DNA of 64,000 nt from Aegilops tauschii subsp. strangulata (GCF_002575655.3 NC_053041.3:375517054-375581053); one strand, 5' to 3'; positions 1 to 12,430 are shown, numbered from the stretch's first letter. A program made the numbers and translations. The notes: generated by a model not told the origin, from the sequence alone.

Positions 1-2101
1 CTGAAATCTAGCTCATCAATATCAGATTTTGTGGCAAGTAAACATGCACTTTTCAATTTAATTTCAGAAACAACACTAGATGGTTTATTATTAGGTTTCA
101 TTTGTTGCTCAAATTCTTTTGCCACAAACTGATTTTCACTCTTATTTTTCTCCTGTTTTGCTTTATTAGCTCTATTAATGTCATCTTTCAAAATAGAATC
201 ATGAGTCATAGGAAGCAAAGTAATATTTTTATCCTTATGAACAAGAGTATACTGATTGTTTCTACCATGGTGTATAGAATTTTTATCAAATTGCCATGGT
301 CTACCAAGTAATAAGGAACATGCTTGCATGGGTACCACATCACAATCGACATAATCAGCATATGTAGAGATACTAAAATGCACACGAACAGTACGTGTTA
401 CCTTAACCTTGCCGCTGTTGTTGAACCATTGGATGTAGTAAGGATGTGGATGTGGTCTTGTGGTGAGAGATAGTTTCTCCACCATCTCCATGCTAGCCAA
501 GTTGTTACAGCTCCCTCCATCTATGATGACGCGAACAGAACGTTCCTTCACAACTCCCTTTGTATGTAACAAATTATGCCTCTGATTTTGCTCTGCTTGT
601 GTGACCTGCACACTCAAAACACGTTGAGCAACTAAACATTCATACCTGTCAGCGTCTTCAGGAGACATGTATTGCGTCTCATTTTCAGAATCATCTCCAC
701 CATGTTCTTCACGTGTAATAAGAGGCAAAGTCTCCTCATCATAGTCACTAGCGGACTCATACCCACCATCCTCAGTAGCAATCATTACACGCTGAGATTT
801 GCATTCTCGCGCATAATGTCCTCTTCCCTTTCAACGATGACAAATAATATAACTTGTGTGCCCTGTTGATGCCATGGAAGAAGAAGAGCTCTGTGCAGGC
901 CCGGCAGGTGCGCTCTTGGCAGATAGTGGTGGTTGTGCCTGCTTTCTTGTATCACGGCTGGAGGTGGAACCTGATGGAGGTGCTGGTGCAGTGGAAGTAG
1001 AAGATGCACGCGGTGTCCATGATGAAGGTCGACCTGCAGAAAAGTTAGTTCGCGCCAATGCTTGTCGATCCTGCACTTCACGTTCAGCTTTACAAGCAAG
1101 ATGGAATAAACGAGTGATATTAGTATACTCCTTATACTCTAGAATGGTCTGAATCTCTCTATTTAAACCACCCATAAAACGTGCAAGCATAGCTTCATTA
1201 TCCTCAACAATACCACATCTAATCATGCCAGTTTGTAATTCCTGATAATATTCTTCTACAGAATTTTCCCTTGTCGTAAACGCTGTAGTTTTTGAAGCAA
1301 TTCACGTTGATAATATGGTGGAACCCAACGAGTACACATAGCAGTTTTCAAAGCAGCCCAAGTAGCTGGAATAGGATATAATCTACAATGTTCAGACCAC
1401 CATACACATGCAAAACTAGTGAAAGCACAAACAGCAGCAGCAACCCGTCTCTCCTCGGGATATTGTAAACATGTAAAACGTTGTTCAGTTTCTAACTCCC
1501 AAGTAAGATATACATCAGGAATGTATGTACCCTCAAACGGTGGAATATTCAATTTTAGTTTAGGAACATGGTCATGATCTCGTACCTGAGGTGGTGGTGC
1601 AGGCCTACCGTTGCGAATATATACCTGAGGTCGACCTGCTGGAGGTGGTGCTGGTGGCTGCACGTAGTTCTGATTTTGATCAACCTCATCCTCATAATCG
1701 CCCGCATAATCGTCATCCTCCTCAGCCGCCGCAGTAGCAGGAGCCAAAGAAGCATCAACAGTAGGTGCAGCGGCACCCGAATTTTGACCAGTCTCAATTG
1801 GAACGCGCTGTGCTCGTCCCACTTGATTTGGAAGGCGGCGTTGGAGATGTGGTTGTTGTTGTTGTAGAGGTGCGACAGGTGCAGCCGGTGGTGGTTGGGG
1901 AAGACGCTTGAGCAATTCATTAAACCTGTTATCCAGCTTTGTCTCAAACGACTTCTCCACGGCATCTATCTTCTCCATAGCCTCTTCAAATCTGTTTAGC
2001 ACATCTCCCACCTAGCCACTCATCATTTGCTGAAATTTATCATGCAACCCCTTGTTCGTCATGTTCTCCCAATCAGTCTCATCGGCTTGTGATCCTGCCA
2101 T
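1..2101 (-). pseudogene. gypsy-1 gag-protease, partial and broken
   Basis: This is the gag and protease part of a Ty3/gypsy retrotransposon, read right to left and cut by the window edge. The likely start is the ATG at 2099-2101 (MAGSQADETDWENM). A gag core with the typical WWSEHCRLYP and ARFMGGLNREIQ stretches follows, then a CHR-x-KGRGHYAREC zinc knuckle, then an aspartic protease with VIIDGGSCNNLA near 520-540 and LLLGRPW. Three lesions are visible: TAG at 2012-2014, a one-base frameshift near 1265 after RLRQGK, and TGA at 831-833 replacing the second knuckle cysteine. Downstream of that the frame stays open to position 1. The copy cannot make a full polyprotein. Reverse transcriptase and integrase would lie outside the window. 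Confidence 0.88.
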
Positions 2102-3228
2102 GGTTAGCAGCAATAGAAACACAAAAGAATATGATCCTACAGACTACTAGGAAGTGGTGGTGATGGTGGTGTGTCACAAATCCTTCAAGCGAATCTCAAA
2201 TTCTTACCAATTCTTACCCAGCAGCAGGTGGTGATCGGCAACCGTTGTAGTCAAAACTCTCAAAGCTTGGATAGAGCGATTACCAGGGAGAGTCAAACGC
2301 ACGACGTAGATGTATGTGGAGCTGGGAAGGCTTATAATATGGTAGCAAAAAGGGTTAGCAATAATCAATTCAGATATGCAAAGTTGAATAAACGCTCAAC
2401 GACGGTACTGTGCTGGTCCTAGGCTAGACCGTGCTAGAGACGCGAGCCTAGAACACTAACAAAATCACGGCGCTGCACGTAAACAAGGGAGGAGCACACT
2501 CTGAATTTTTTTCTCTTTTTTTTGCACTTTTTTCCTCTCTTTTTTTGCTCCGCAACAAATTTTTTTCGAAAAAGTCTAAAAATGGTCTAAAAACTGCCTA
2601 GCCAGAATTTTCCAGACTAAGTTTTTTTTGAAACTGGAACTATTTTTCTACTGCGGGTAACACAGAAGTTTGGGAGTCCTTCTCTGTCACGACTCAGAGT
2701 ATGGCGTGATCCGGAAATCCAAAACAGAGTAACAAAATACTGGACTCGGACTAGGACTGGTGGCGGAGATAAATCTGGTGGAACTCGGACAGGTGGCGGA
2801 GATGAATCTGGTGGAACTCGGACTGGCGTGATGGCGGCGAATATGTGGTGGCGTATATGGACTCGGATTGGCGGTGAATATGTGGTGGTGGTATATGGCA
2901 GCGGCGATGAAGTTGGTGCGGTGGTGGTATATGGCAGCAGCGATGATGATGATGCGGTGGTGATATATGGCAGCGGCGACGTGACAACCTGTGAACAGAA
3001 CTCGAAACTCTAAAGGACTAGACGCTAAGACCAGCAACTTGACACGACGATGCAACCGCAAATTCAACAAAGCAAACACAGAAAAGATTATGCAAAGGCT
3101 CAGATTGGTTCGGATAGGATGAACTAACCCTAAATTATTATTTTTGGCTTTTTCGTGGACTATAGGTATGAAGAACAAACTCGATCTAAACTACGAAAAA
3201 CTATAAAATCTCACCGAGCAACCTGGAA
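2102..3228 (-). other. gypsy-1 untranslated leader with minisatellites
   Basis: This is the stretch between the PBS and gag of gypsy-1. No coding frame in it is convincing. It holds two small tandem arrays: two roughly 32-base units at about 2759-2822 (core GGTGGCGGAGAT...GGTGGAACTCGGAC) and three roughly 45-base units at about 2884-2985 (core GGTGGTATATGGCAGC). Short open frames here are products of those repeats. A T-rich/A-rich tract lies at 2508-2650. Confidence 0.7.
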
Positions 3229-3239
3229 ATCTGATACCA
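3229..3239 (-). other. gypsy-1 primer binding site
   Basis: On the minus strand TGGTATCAGA follows the LTR end (TATCA) after two bases. This is the standard plant PBS complementary to initiator tRNA-Met. It fixes the orientation and the LTR inner edge. Confidence 0.85.
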
Positions 3240-3241
3240 CT

Positions 3242-3845
3242 TGATAAAGGCAAAGGTGTCCCGTCTTTCGATGAGATGATGGATATCGCTTTGGTGTAAG
3301 TCGACTTTGACGATCCGACTACGAACGTGCGATGACGTCGCGCCTTAGCAATCGCTAAACCAACTCCGAGAGGTTATTGACCACGCCGGAGCACGATCAA
3401 CCTGACCACGAGGGTCTGTTTCCTGCGAGCAATCGAAGAACAAGCAAGAAACTGAGATTGCAATCTGGATATTGCGAATATAAGATGAAAACTTTATTGA
3501 TCAAGGTGGGGTTCTGTGACGCCTTTGTCTGGTCGTTGAACACAAACGAAGTACGCGAAGTTGCAGCTATGGTGAACTTTTAATCTAAACAAAACCCAAA
3601 GTCTAAACGACGCCCTAAGGGCTGTATATATGGAGGAAGAGGGGGGAATTTCGTGGCCCTTGGGGAAGGGGTCCGAAACCAACCCTATCTCTTGTTTCCC
3701 CACACATACGGACTCTAAAAACAGCCTATACTCAAGTATTTCAAAATTACATGGGCCTGGCCCAATAATAAGGTGACGCAGCACCTAGAATAGCCTCTGG
3801 ACGAAAGTTATGAAGTAGCATCTTGTATATTTCGTCCAAGGCTTC
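3242..3845 (-). mobile_element. gypsy-1 LTR
   Basis: This is an LTR of about 0.6 kb read on the minus strand, ending TATCA at 3242 next to the PBS. A TATATATA box lies at about 3624-3631 (minus). The outer boundary is approximate: it lies just after the stop of the pol fragment at 3855, near the TGCGTGCATG stretch. The LTR has pol on one side and PBS plus gag on the other, both in the same orientation. Confidence 0.65.
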
Positions 3846-3854
3846 ATGCACGCA

Positions 3855-4200
3855 TTATGGTGGCTTCAACGTCCTGAAATCATCACTTGTAACTCCGTTC
3901 TTGTTCCCCATGCGCATGCCATCATCTCCATGCTTGTTCTTGCTCCAATGTTCATCCTTCTCAAAGCTAGGCCCTTCATTTGTAAGCAAAACAAATGTAT
4001 CCAATTTAGGCAGCATCATATTCTCATGAACATTAGAATCATTACCAAGAAACGAAAGTACCTGGTAATTTAATTGGCGTGCGCGAGCTCTAGTAATTGG
4101 TCCAGTATGTATAGCAGCAGGGGCTGTGGGTGTAACAATGGTATTGATGTCCTCATCACAAGGTTCTTGTTTTGTTGCTCCTTTTACCTGCTTCTTCCGC
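3855..4200 (-). pseudogene. gypsy-type pol C-terminal tail
   Basis: This minus-strand open frame contains GPITRARARQLNYQ and ends DDFRTLKPP. From memory, this is the tail of the polyprotein in a group of Triticeae gypsy elements, after the integrase. It ends with TAA immediately before the LTR at 3845, as expected for pol followed by a 3' LTR. The upstream (high-coordinate) edge at about 4195-4205 is a break into an unrelated LTR, so the rest of pol is missing. Confidence 0.65.
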
Positions 4201-5326
4201 CCGAGCGGTAGTACCGCTCGTGTGCAGGCTGAGCACATAACGGTTGGATTTTCCCCCTCCTATAAAAGGAGGTCTTCTTCCCCAATGAACCTTATCCTTT
4301 GAGCTCGTGTTCTTCCCCCATTGTTGACCTTCTTCGAGCTTGCTAACTCTCAATCCCTCCAATGATTCTTGCTAGTTCTTGAGGGAAAAGAGAGAGGAGA
4401 TCTAGATCCACGTTTCCACCAATCACTTTCTCCTCTATGTGAGGGGAACCCCTTGGATCTAGATCTTGGAGTTCTTCGTGTTCTTCTTTCGTTCTTCCTC
4501 TCATTTTCCTCCCTAGCATTAGTTGCTTCGGTGGGATTTGAGAGAGAAGGACTTGGGCACTCCGTGTGCCCTTGCCATTGCATTTGGTGCATCGGTTTGA
4601 GTTCTCCACGGTGATACGTGGAAGTTACAAGTTGAGAAGCTTATTACTCTTGGGTGCTTGGTACCCTTGAGCTTGTTCCTCTTGGGTGCTTGGGCGCCCT
4701 AGACGGTTGGTGGTGTTCAGAGCTCAATCATTGTGGTGTAAAGCTCCGGGCAAGCGTCGAGGTCTCCAATTAGGTTGTGGAGATCGCCCCGAGCAATTTG
4801 ACGGGTTCCGGTGACCGCCCTCAAGGGTCGCCAAAGTGTACGGGTTTGGTGACCGCCCCCAAGGGTTGCCATTTGTACGGGTTCGGTGACCGCCCTCAAG
4901 GGTCCCTTAGTGGAATCACGGCATCTTGCATTGTGCGAGGGAGTGAGGAGATTACGGTGGCCCTAGTGGCTTCTTGGGGAGCATTGTGCCTCCACACCGC
5001 TCCAAACGGAGATTAGCATCCGCAAGGGTGTGAACTTCGGGATACATCGTCGTCTCCGCGTGCCTCGGTTATCTCTTACCCGAGCCCTTACTTATGCACT
5101 TTACTTTGTGATAGCCATATTGTTTCTTGTCATATTTCTTGCTATCACCTAAGTAGTTTTTCTTGCTTAGCATAAGTTGTTGGTGCACATAGGTGAGCCT
5201 AGTTGTTGTAGGTTTTGTGCTTGACAAATTAACCGCTAGGTTTATTCCGCATTTGTTCAAGCCTCAACTGTAATTATTTTAAAGCGCCTATTCACCCCCC
5301 CTCTAGGCGACATCCACGGTCTTTCA
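4200..5326 (+). mobile_element. Truncated LTR (copy 1), possibly copia-type
   Basis: This block is shared with 24358-25838: both contain ATAACGGTTGGATTTTCC, a TATAAAAGG box (here 4261-4268) and a run of GTGACCGCC repeats near 4810-4910. It ends CCCCCTCTAGGCGAC...TTTCA at 5326, which looks like the 3' end of an LTR. The left end starts inside a GCGGTAGTACCGC palindrome, so the 5' part of the LTR is missing. No internal domain is attached. The superfamily assignment is from memory and uncertain. Confidence 0.6.
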
Positions 5327-6003
5327 CTTATCACCCACAGTCTAGTGGTCAAGTAGAATTGGGTAATAGAGAGCTCAAATTAATTTTGCAAAAGACTGTT
5401 AATAGATCTAGAAAGAATTGGTCCAAGAAACTTGATGATGCATTATGGGCCTATAGAACTGCATACAAAAATCCTATGGGTATGTCTCCGTATAAAATGG
5501 TTTATGGAAAAGTGTGTCACTTACCTCTTGAACTAGAACATAAGGCTTATTGGGCCATTAAAGAACTCAATTATGATTTCAAACTTGCCGGTGAGAAGAG
5601 GTTATTTGACATTAGCTCACTTGATGAATGGAGAACCCAAGCTTATGAGAATGCCAAGTTGTTTAAAGAAAAAGTTAAAAGATGGCATGACAAAAGGATA
5701 CAAAAGCGTGAGTTTAATGTAGGTGATTATGTATTGTTATACAACTCTCGTTTAAGATTTTTTGCAGGAAAACTTCTCTCTAAATGGGAAGGTCCTTAAG
5801 TTATCGAGGAGGTCTATCGTTCCGGTGCCATAAAAATCAACAACTTTGAAGGCACAAATCCGAAGGTGGTAAACGGTCGAAGAATTAAACATTATATCTC
5901 AGGTAATCCCATAAATGTTGAAACTAATGTTATTGAAACCGTAACCCCACAGGAATACATAAGGGACACTTTCCGGAACGTCTCAGACTCCGAAAAGGAA
6001 TAG
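5327..6003 (+). pseudogene. Athila-like integrase C-terminal fragment
   Basis: The frame starts mid-codon at the motif YHPQSSGQVE, which carries the last catalytic glutamate of the D,D-35-E integrase core. It continues through WAYRTAYKNPMGMSPY and the KVKRWHDKRI segment to the C-terminal region, ending at TAG 6001-6003. The two catalytic aspartates lie upstream and are lost at the junction with the LTR at 5326. There is an in-frame TAA at 5797-5799 after SKWEGP. The sequence style matches the Athila-like (Sabrina/WHAM-type) gypsy elements of wheat and barley; that naming is from memory. Confidence 0.85.
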
Positions 6004-6330
6004 GTATGTGGTGCGATAAGTAAACCGACTCCAAAACGGTTCTAAAGGCAATTTTTCTCCGTTTTGGAATATTTAGAAAAATAGAAAAATAAGAAGCAGT
6101 CCGGGAAGGACACGAGGGCTCCACGAGGGTGGAGGGCGCGCCCTACCCCCCTGGGCGCGCCCCCTGCCTCGTGGGCACCTCATGCGCTCTCCGGACTCTG
6201 TTTTCTTGCACGATGCGTATTTTGGTCGGTAAAAATTCATTATATAATCTCCCGAAGGTTTTGACTCCTGTATCATGCAATTGTCCTTTGTTCTTGTTTC
6301 GAGCTGTTTCGCTGACAGATCTAGATCATC
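6004..6330 (+). other. Athila-like inter-ORF spacer
   Basis: This spacer lies between the integrase end and the downstream ORF. It contains a GC-rich ggcgcgcc-bearing stretch (about 6115-6180) that closely resembles stretches at 8700-8750, 11520-11570 and 16480-16530 in the LTRs of related elements. No gene is seen. Confidence 0.5.
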
Positions 6331-6843
6331 ATGACGTCTCCAAGCGCCCTCAAGGACAAGTTCTTCGAGAAGGTCATCAACCCCTACCTCGCGGAGGTGC
6401 TGCAACACCCTCAAACCATTGAGATGCGTGAGGGGTTGCTGCATATCCGCGATGTTGAGGGACCACGGAGGACCGGAAGCGTGGAGACAAGGCTTGAAGC
6501 AATGGAGCAACAAGTTTTCAAGTGCCAGGAGATGGTGGAGCGTGGACTTGACTCCAATCACATAATGATCATGGAGTTCACCAATAACCACAAGCTGGAT
6601 GCCAAGGACATTGGGGAGGCCATCTTCAAGCTCCACGAGAAAATCGAGCACCTCCAAGCCCAAATCTATGACCTGCAAAACCAAAACTGTGAGTATGAAT
6701 ATAGATTCAAGAGGATGAGTTTGGCTGCAGATTTAAGGATCCCGGAGACTCGATCATCCTTCTATGATGGTGAGCCTATGCCTTGGAAGATGGACGACAA
6801 GCCTACATCATCAACAATCCCTTCACCAGCAAAGGAGACATAA
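6331..6843 (+). CDS. Athila-like downstream ORF, coiled-coil protein
   Basis: This is an intact 170-residue frame starting MTSPSALKDKFFEK, in the position where Athila-type elements may carry an env-like or accessory ORF. Residues about 45-130 are rich in E, K, L and Q with heptad-like spacing (for example IGEAIFKLHEKIEHLQAQIY), suggesting a coiled coil. No signal peptide, membrane segment or nuclease motif is visible, so it is not an evident envelope protein. It lacks internal stops although the upstream pol fragment is broken. Its function is unknown to me. A structural or RNA-binding accessory role is only inference. Confidence 0.6.
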   Translation: MTSPSALKDKFFEKVINPYLAEVLQHPQTIEMREGLLHIRDVEGPRRTGSVETRLEAMEQQVFKCQEMVERGLDSNHIMIMEFTNNHKLDAKDIGEAIFKLHEKIEHLQAQIYDLQNQNCEYEYRFKRMSLAADLRIPETRSSFYDGEPMPWKMDDKPTSSTIPSPAKET

Positions 6844-7901
6844 TCACATGGGTATGGGCACTCCCCTTGGCAACTGCCATGCTTGGGGGAGGTGCCCCGA
6901 TATTGTATCACCATCACACTCCTATCGTTACCGTTTTTCTTAGTTCGATCCTTTTAGTAGTATCTTGATCTAGTAGAATAAAAGTTTTGGTATGTTCTAG
7001 TTTTGAGTTTTGCTTTATGATCCCTCTATGTAATCGAGTCCATGAGCTATATAATAAAGATTAGTGTTGAGTCAAGGGATTGATTATTTTGCTATGATCT
7101 TAAGAAAGAAAAAGAAAAAGAAAGAATAAAAAGAGATCATATTGATCTTATGGAGAGTAATGACTTCACATAGAAAGAGTATGATGATTAAAAATTGTTG
7201 AGAGTTGACAAACATAGCTTTGGTCATCGTTGCAATTAATAGGAAGTAATAAAGAAATAGAGGTTTCACATATAAATATACTATCTTGGACATCTTTTAT
7301 GATTGGGAGCACTCATTAAAATATGACATGCTAAAGAGTTGATGTTGGACAAGGAAGACAACGTAATGGGTTATGTTTTCTTATATCTGAGATAAAGTAT
7401 ATTGTCATGGATCATCCAACATGTTGAGATTGCCTTTCCCCCTCATGCTAGCCAAATTCTTTGCACCAAGTAGAGATACTACTTGTGCTTCCAAAAACCC
7501 TTAAACTAGTTTTGCCATGAGAGTCCACCATATCTACCTATGGATTGAGTAAGATCCTTCAAGTAAGTTGTCACCGGTGCAAGCAATAAAATTTGCTCTC
7601 TAAATATGTATGATTGATTGGTGTGGAGGAAATAAGCTTTATACGATCTTGTGATGTGGAAGAAATAAAAGCAACGGACTGCATAATAAAGGTCTATATC
7701 ACAAGTGGCAATATAAAGTGACGTTCTTTCGCATTAAGATTTTGTGCATCCAACCCTGAAAGCGCATGGCAACCTCTGCTTCCCTCTGCGAAGGGCCTAT
7801 CTTTTATTATTATCTTCTACCTTATGCAAGAGTCATGGTGATATTCACCTTTCCTTTTTACATTTTATCCTTTGGCAAGCATAGGATGTTGGAAAGATCC
7901 T

Positions 7902-7944
<43 letters not shown>

Positions 7945-8426
7945 AATTGGATGTGGGTTAGCATGAATTATTATTGTTGACATTACCCTTGAGGTAAAAG
8001 TTTGGGAAGCGAAACTATAAGCCCCTATCTTTCTCTGTGTCCGATTAAAACTCCATAACCACAAATATTGCATGAGTGTTAGCAATTATGAAAGACTAAA
8101 TGATAGTTGAGTATGTGGACTTGCTAGAAAGCTCTGACATAGACTCTTTCTGATGTTATGATAAATTGCAATTGCTTCAATGACTGAGATTATAGTTTGT
8201 TAGTTCTCAATAAAGTTTCTGATTCATGCTTTGCTTTGTGAATAGATTATTACTTGAGCATAAGAGATCGTATGACAATATCCATATATGTTGCTGTTAT
8301 GAGAATAATCATGATGCCCTCATGTCCGTATTTTATTTTATCGACACCTCTACCTCTAAACATGTGGACATATTTATCGTTATCGGCTTTCGCTTGAGGA
8401 CAAGCGAGGTCTAAGCTTGGGGGAGT
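6844..8426 (+). other. Athila-like 3' non-coding region and polypurine tract
   Basis: About 1.6 kb lie between the accessory ORF and the 3' LTR with no convincing frame. A TA dinucleotide run of about 38 bases sits at 7904-7942. The polypurine tract AGCTTGGGGGAGT lies at about 8414-8426, directly before the LTR start TGATACG at 8427. Confidence 0.75.
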
Positions 8427-9916
8427 TGATACGTCCATTTTGCATCATGCTTTTATATTGATATTTATTGCATTATGGGCTGTTATTACACATTATGTTA
8501 CAATACTTATGCCTATTCTCTCTTATTTTACAAGGTTTACATAAGGAGGGAGAATGCCGGCAGCTGGAATTCTGGGCTGGAAAAGGAGCAAATATTAGAG
8601 ACCTATTCTGCACAACTCCAAAGTCCTGAAACTCCATGAAAGTTATTTTTGGAAATAATAAAAAATACTAGAAGAAGAATCCACGTCAGGGGGCCTCCAC
8701 CTGTCCACGAGGGTGGGGGGCGCGCCCCCTGCCTCGTGGGCCCCCTGTTGGCCCTCCGGTGGCCATCTTCTGCTATATGAAGTCTTTCGCCCGAAGAAAA
8801 ATAATAAGCAAGCTTTCGGGACGAGACTCCGCCGCCATGAGGCGGAACCAATCTAGGGCTCCGGCAGAGCTGTTCTGCCGAGGACACTTCCCTCCGGGAG
8901 GGGGAAATCATCGCCATCGTAATCACCAACGCTCCTCTCATCGGGAGAGGGCAATCTCCATCAACATCTTCACCAGCACCATCTCCTCTCAAACCCTAGT
9001 TCATCTCTTGTATCCAATTCTTGTCTCATAGTCTGGGATTGGTACCTGTAGGTTGCTAGTAGTGTTGATTACTCCTTGTAGTTGATGCTAGTTGGTTTAT
9101 TTGGTGGAAGATCACATGTTCAGATCCTTTATGCATATTAATACTCCTCTGATTATGAACATGAATATGCTTTGTGAGTAGTTACGTTTGTTCCTGAGGA
9201 CATGGGAGAAGTCTTGCTATTAGTAGTCATGTGAATTTGGTATTCGTTCGATATTTTGATGAGATGTATGTTGTCTCTCCTCTAGTGGTGTTATGTGAAC
9301 ATCGACTACATGACACTTCACCATTATTTGGGCCTAGAGGAAGGCATTGGGAAGTAATAAGTAGATGATGAGTTGCTAGAGTGACAGAAGCTTAAACCCT
9401 AGTTTATGCGTTGCTTCGTAAGGGGCTGATTTGGATCCACATGTTTCATGCTATGGTTAGGTTTACCTTAATACTTCTTTTGTAGTTGCGGATGCTTGCA
9501 ATAGGGGTTAATCATAAGTGGGATGCTTGTCCAAGTAAGGACAGTACCCAAGCACCGGTCCACCCACATATCAAATTATCAAAGTACCGAACGCGAATCA
9601 TATGAACGTGATGAAAACTAGCTTGACGATAATTCCCATGTGTCCTCGGGAGCGCTTTTCTCTATATAAGAGTTTGTCCAGGCTTGTCCTTTGCTACAAA
9701 AAGGATTGGGCCACCTTGCTGCACTTTATTTACTTTTGTTACTTGTTGCTCGTTACAAATTATCTTATCACAAAACTATCTGTTACCTACTATTTCAGTG
9801 CTTGCAGAAAATACCTTGCTCAAAACCGCTTATCATTTCCTTCTGCTCCTCGTTGGGTTCGACACTCTTACTTATCGAAAGGACTATGATAGATCCCCTA
9901 TACTTGTGGGTCATCA
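8427..9916 (+). mobile_element. Athila-like 3' LTR
   Basis: This is a 1490-bp LTR starting TGATACGTCC after the polypurine tract and ending GGGTCATCA at 9916. It has the GC-rich ggcgcgcccc segment and TATATGAAG near 8774. The matching 5' LTR and the gag/RT part are not in the window. The next base begins a different element, so the target duplication cannot be checked. Confidence 0.85.
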
Positions 9917-11227
9917 GGTTCCCACACTGTTGAGGAGTACTATAAAGAGATGTAGGTGCTGCTAATTCGGACAAGAACCCGTGAAAGTGATGAGGCGAAG
10001 ATGGCAAGATTTTTACATGGGCTGAATGATGAAATATCAGATTTTGTGGAGATGTTTCCTTATGATACATTACAAGATGTGGTACATCAAGCTATAAGAG
10101 TTGAGAAGAAGAATATGTGTAATGGTCGTACTCATGCTTTCCAAGGCCGCACCACCACACGCTCATGGCAGCGAGCACAACAGCCATATGGTTCTCAGTT
10201 TGAGGGTGCACCACCTACACACCCACATGCCTCGACGGCTTCCTCACCTGCTATTTGCAATCAAGATGAGAGGTCATCAGCTACAGCAGGAGTATCCTCT
10301 GCTCCACCTCCAGAAAAGAGTTCTACACGTAGCAGCGACATTCAATGCCACAAGTGCAAAGGAAGAGGTCATATTTCCTTGGAATGTCCAAGCAAAAGAA
10401 CTATGATCATCAATGAACGAGGTGAATGGGAGTATGAAAGTGACCCTGAAGGTGGCAATGATGAAGTGGAAGAGGAGCAAGGTTGGGAAGTAGGAGGAAC
10501 TATTTTATCTCATGAGGAACTTGATGGAGAAGCTTTGGTTGTATGTCGTTCACTTAACACCCAGGTTGTGGAGGAGGAAAAGGGGCAGCGGCATAATCTT
10601 TTCCACATCCGTTGCCTTATCAACTCAAAGATATGTCGAGTGATTGTTGATAGTGGTAGCTGCAACAATATTGCAAGTACGGAGATGGTCGAGAAGCTTC
10701 AATTGCGAACAAAACGTCACCCACACCCATACCGCATGCAATGGCTGAGCGATTGCGGCGCAATAAGGTGATTAGCAGCATGCAAATACCAATTTCAGTA
10801 GGGACACATCATGATGATGTTGAGTGTGATGTGGTGTCGATGCACACTTGTCACTTGCTTCTTGGGCGACCGTGGTTGCATGACCGTGATGTGCAAATCA
10901 GCGGGCGTGCGAATCGCTTATGTTTTGTCCACAGAGGAGAAAAGTTCACTTGGCTGCCCATGACACCCAAGGAAAATCTTGATGAGATGAAAAGAAAAGG
11001 AAAGAAAAAGGGAGAGAGTGATCATACACAATGAGTGAGCCACCAACATAGTGAGGGAGCGTTTCCACAGCCAAAAGCTCCACAACCAAATATGACCAAG
11101 CCCCGAAAAAAGCAGGGATTAGTTATGATGGCTAGGAAAAGGGATATGATGGAATTGAGAGAACCTAATGCTCCATTCTTTGTACCCATGTACAAGGAAA
11201 CTTTATTGGCTGCTAACGACTTACCCT
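9917..11227 (+). pseudogene. gypsy-2 gag-protease, truncated and broken
   Basis: The gag C-terminal half begins in frame at 9919 (GSHTVEEYYKEM). It includes KMARFLHGLNDEISDFVE, a CCHC knuckle CHKCKGRGHISLEC at about 10346-10387, and a protease with IVDSGSCNNIAS at about 10640 and LLLGRPW at about 10860. The lesions are TAG at 9953-9955, a frameshift between about 10741 and 10770, and TGA at 11032-11034. The gag N-terminus, leader and 5' LTR are missing at the junction with the Athila-like LTR. The frame is interrupted at 11228 by another element and resumes in frame at 17783. Confidence 0.88.
11223..11227. repeat. Target site duplication (left) of Athila-2
   Basis: ACCCT here is repeated exactly at 17778-17782. 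It brackets the element 11228-17777. Confidence 0.93.
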
Positions 11228-12430
11228 TGATACGTCTCCAACGTATCTATAATTTTTTATTGTTCCATGCTATTATATTATCTGTTTTGGATGTTTAATG
11301 GGCTTTAATATGCTCTTTTATATTATTTTTGGGACTAACCTATTAACCGAAGGCCCAGTGCAAATTGCTGTTTTTTTTCCTATTTCAGTGTTTCGCAGAA
11401 AAGAAATATCAAACGGAATCCAAATGGAACGAAACCTTCGCGAGGATCTTTCTTGGAACAAACGCAACCCAGGAGACTTGGAGTGGAAGTCAAGGAAGCA
11501 ACGAGGCAGCCACGAGGCAGGAGGGCGCGCCCAGGGGGGTAGGCGCGCCCCCCACCCTCGTGGGCCCCTCGTAGCTCCACCGGCCTACTTCTTTCGCCTA
11601 TATATACTCTTATACCCTGAAAACATCCAGGGGAGCCATGAAACCACTTTTCCACCGCCGCAACTTTCTGTACCCATGAGATCCCATCTTGGGGCCTTTT
11701 CCGGCGATCTGTCGAAGGGGGATTCGATCACGGAGGGCTTCTACATCAACACCATAGCCTCTCTGATGATGTGTGAGTAGTTTACCACAGACCTTCGGGT
11801 CCATAGTTATTAGCTAGATGGCTTCTTCTCTCTCTTTGGTTCTCAATACAAAGTTCTCGTCGATTTTCTTGGAGATCTATTCGATGTAATACTTTTTGCG
11901 GTGTGTTTGTCGAGATCCGATGAATTGTGGGTTTATGATCAAGATTATCTATGAACAATATTTGATTCTTCTCTGAATTCTTATATGCATGATTTAATAT
12001 TTTTGCAAGTCTCTTCGAATTATCAGTTTAGTTTGGCCTACTAGATTGATCTTTCTTGCAATGGGAGAAGTGCTTAGCTTTGGGTTCAATCTTGTGGTGC
12101 TCGATCCCAGTGACAGAAAGGGAACTGACACGTATTGTATTGTTGCCATCGAGGATAAAAAGATGGGGTTTATATCATATTGCTTGAGTTTATCCCTCTA
12201 CATCATGTCATCTTGCCTAATGCGTTACTCTGTTCTTATGAACTTAATACTCTAGATGCATGCTGGATAGCGGTCGATGTGTGGAGTAATAGTAGTAGAT
12301 GCAGAATCGTTTCGGTCTACTTGACACGGACGTGATGCCTATGTTCATGATCATGCCTAGATATTCTCATAACTATGCGCTTTTCTATCAATTGCTCGGC
12401 AGTAATTTGTTCACCCACCGTAATATATGC
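11228..12430 (+). repeat. Athila-2 5' LTR, lacking its 3' end
   Basis: It aligns base for base with the first ~1.2 kb of the LTR at 16197-17777. The match stops at about 12430, after the CACCCACCGTAATATATGCT stretch. The last ~380 bp of the LTR and the PBS are gone. A CTATATATACTC TATA box lies at about 11597-11608. Confidence 0.9.

Noticed and set aside
7904..7942. TA dinucleotide run as a possible origin or regulatory site
   Set aside because: Simple microsatellite in the non-coding part of an Athila-like element.
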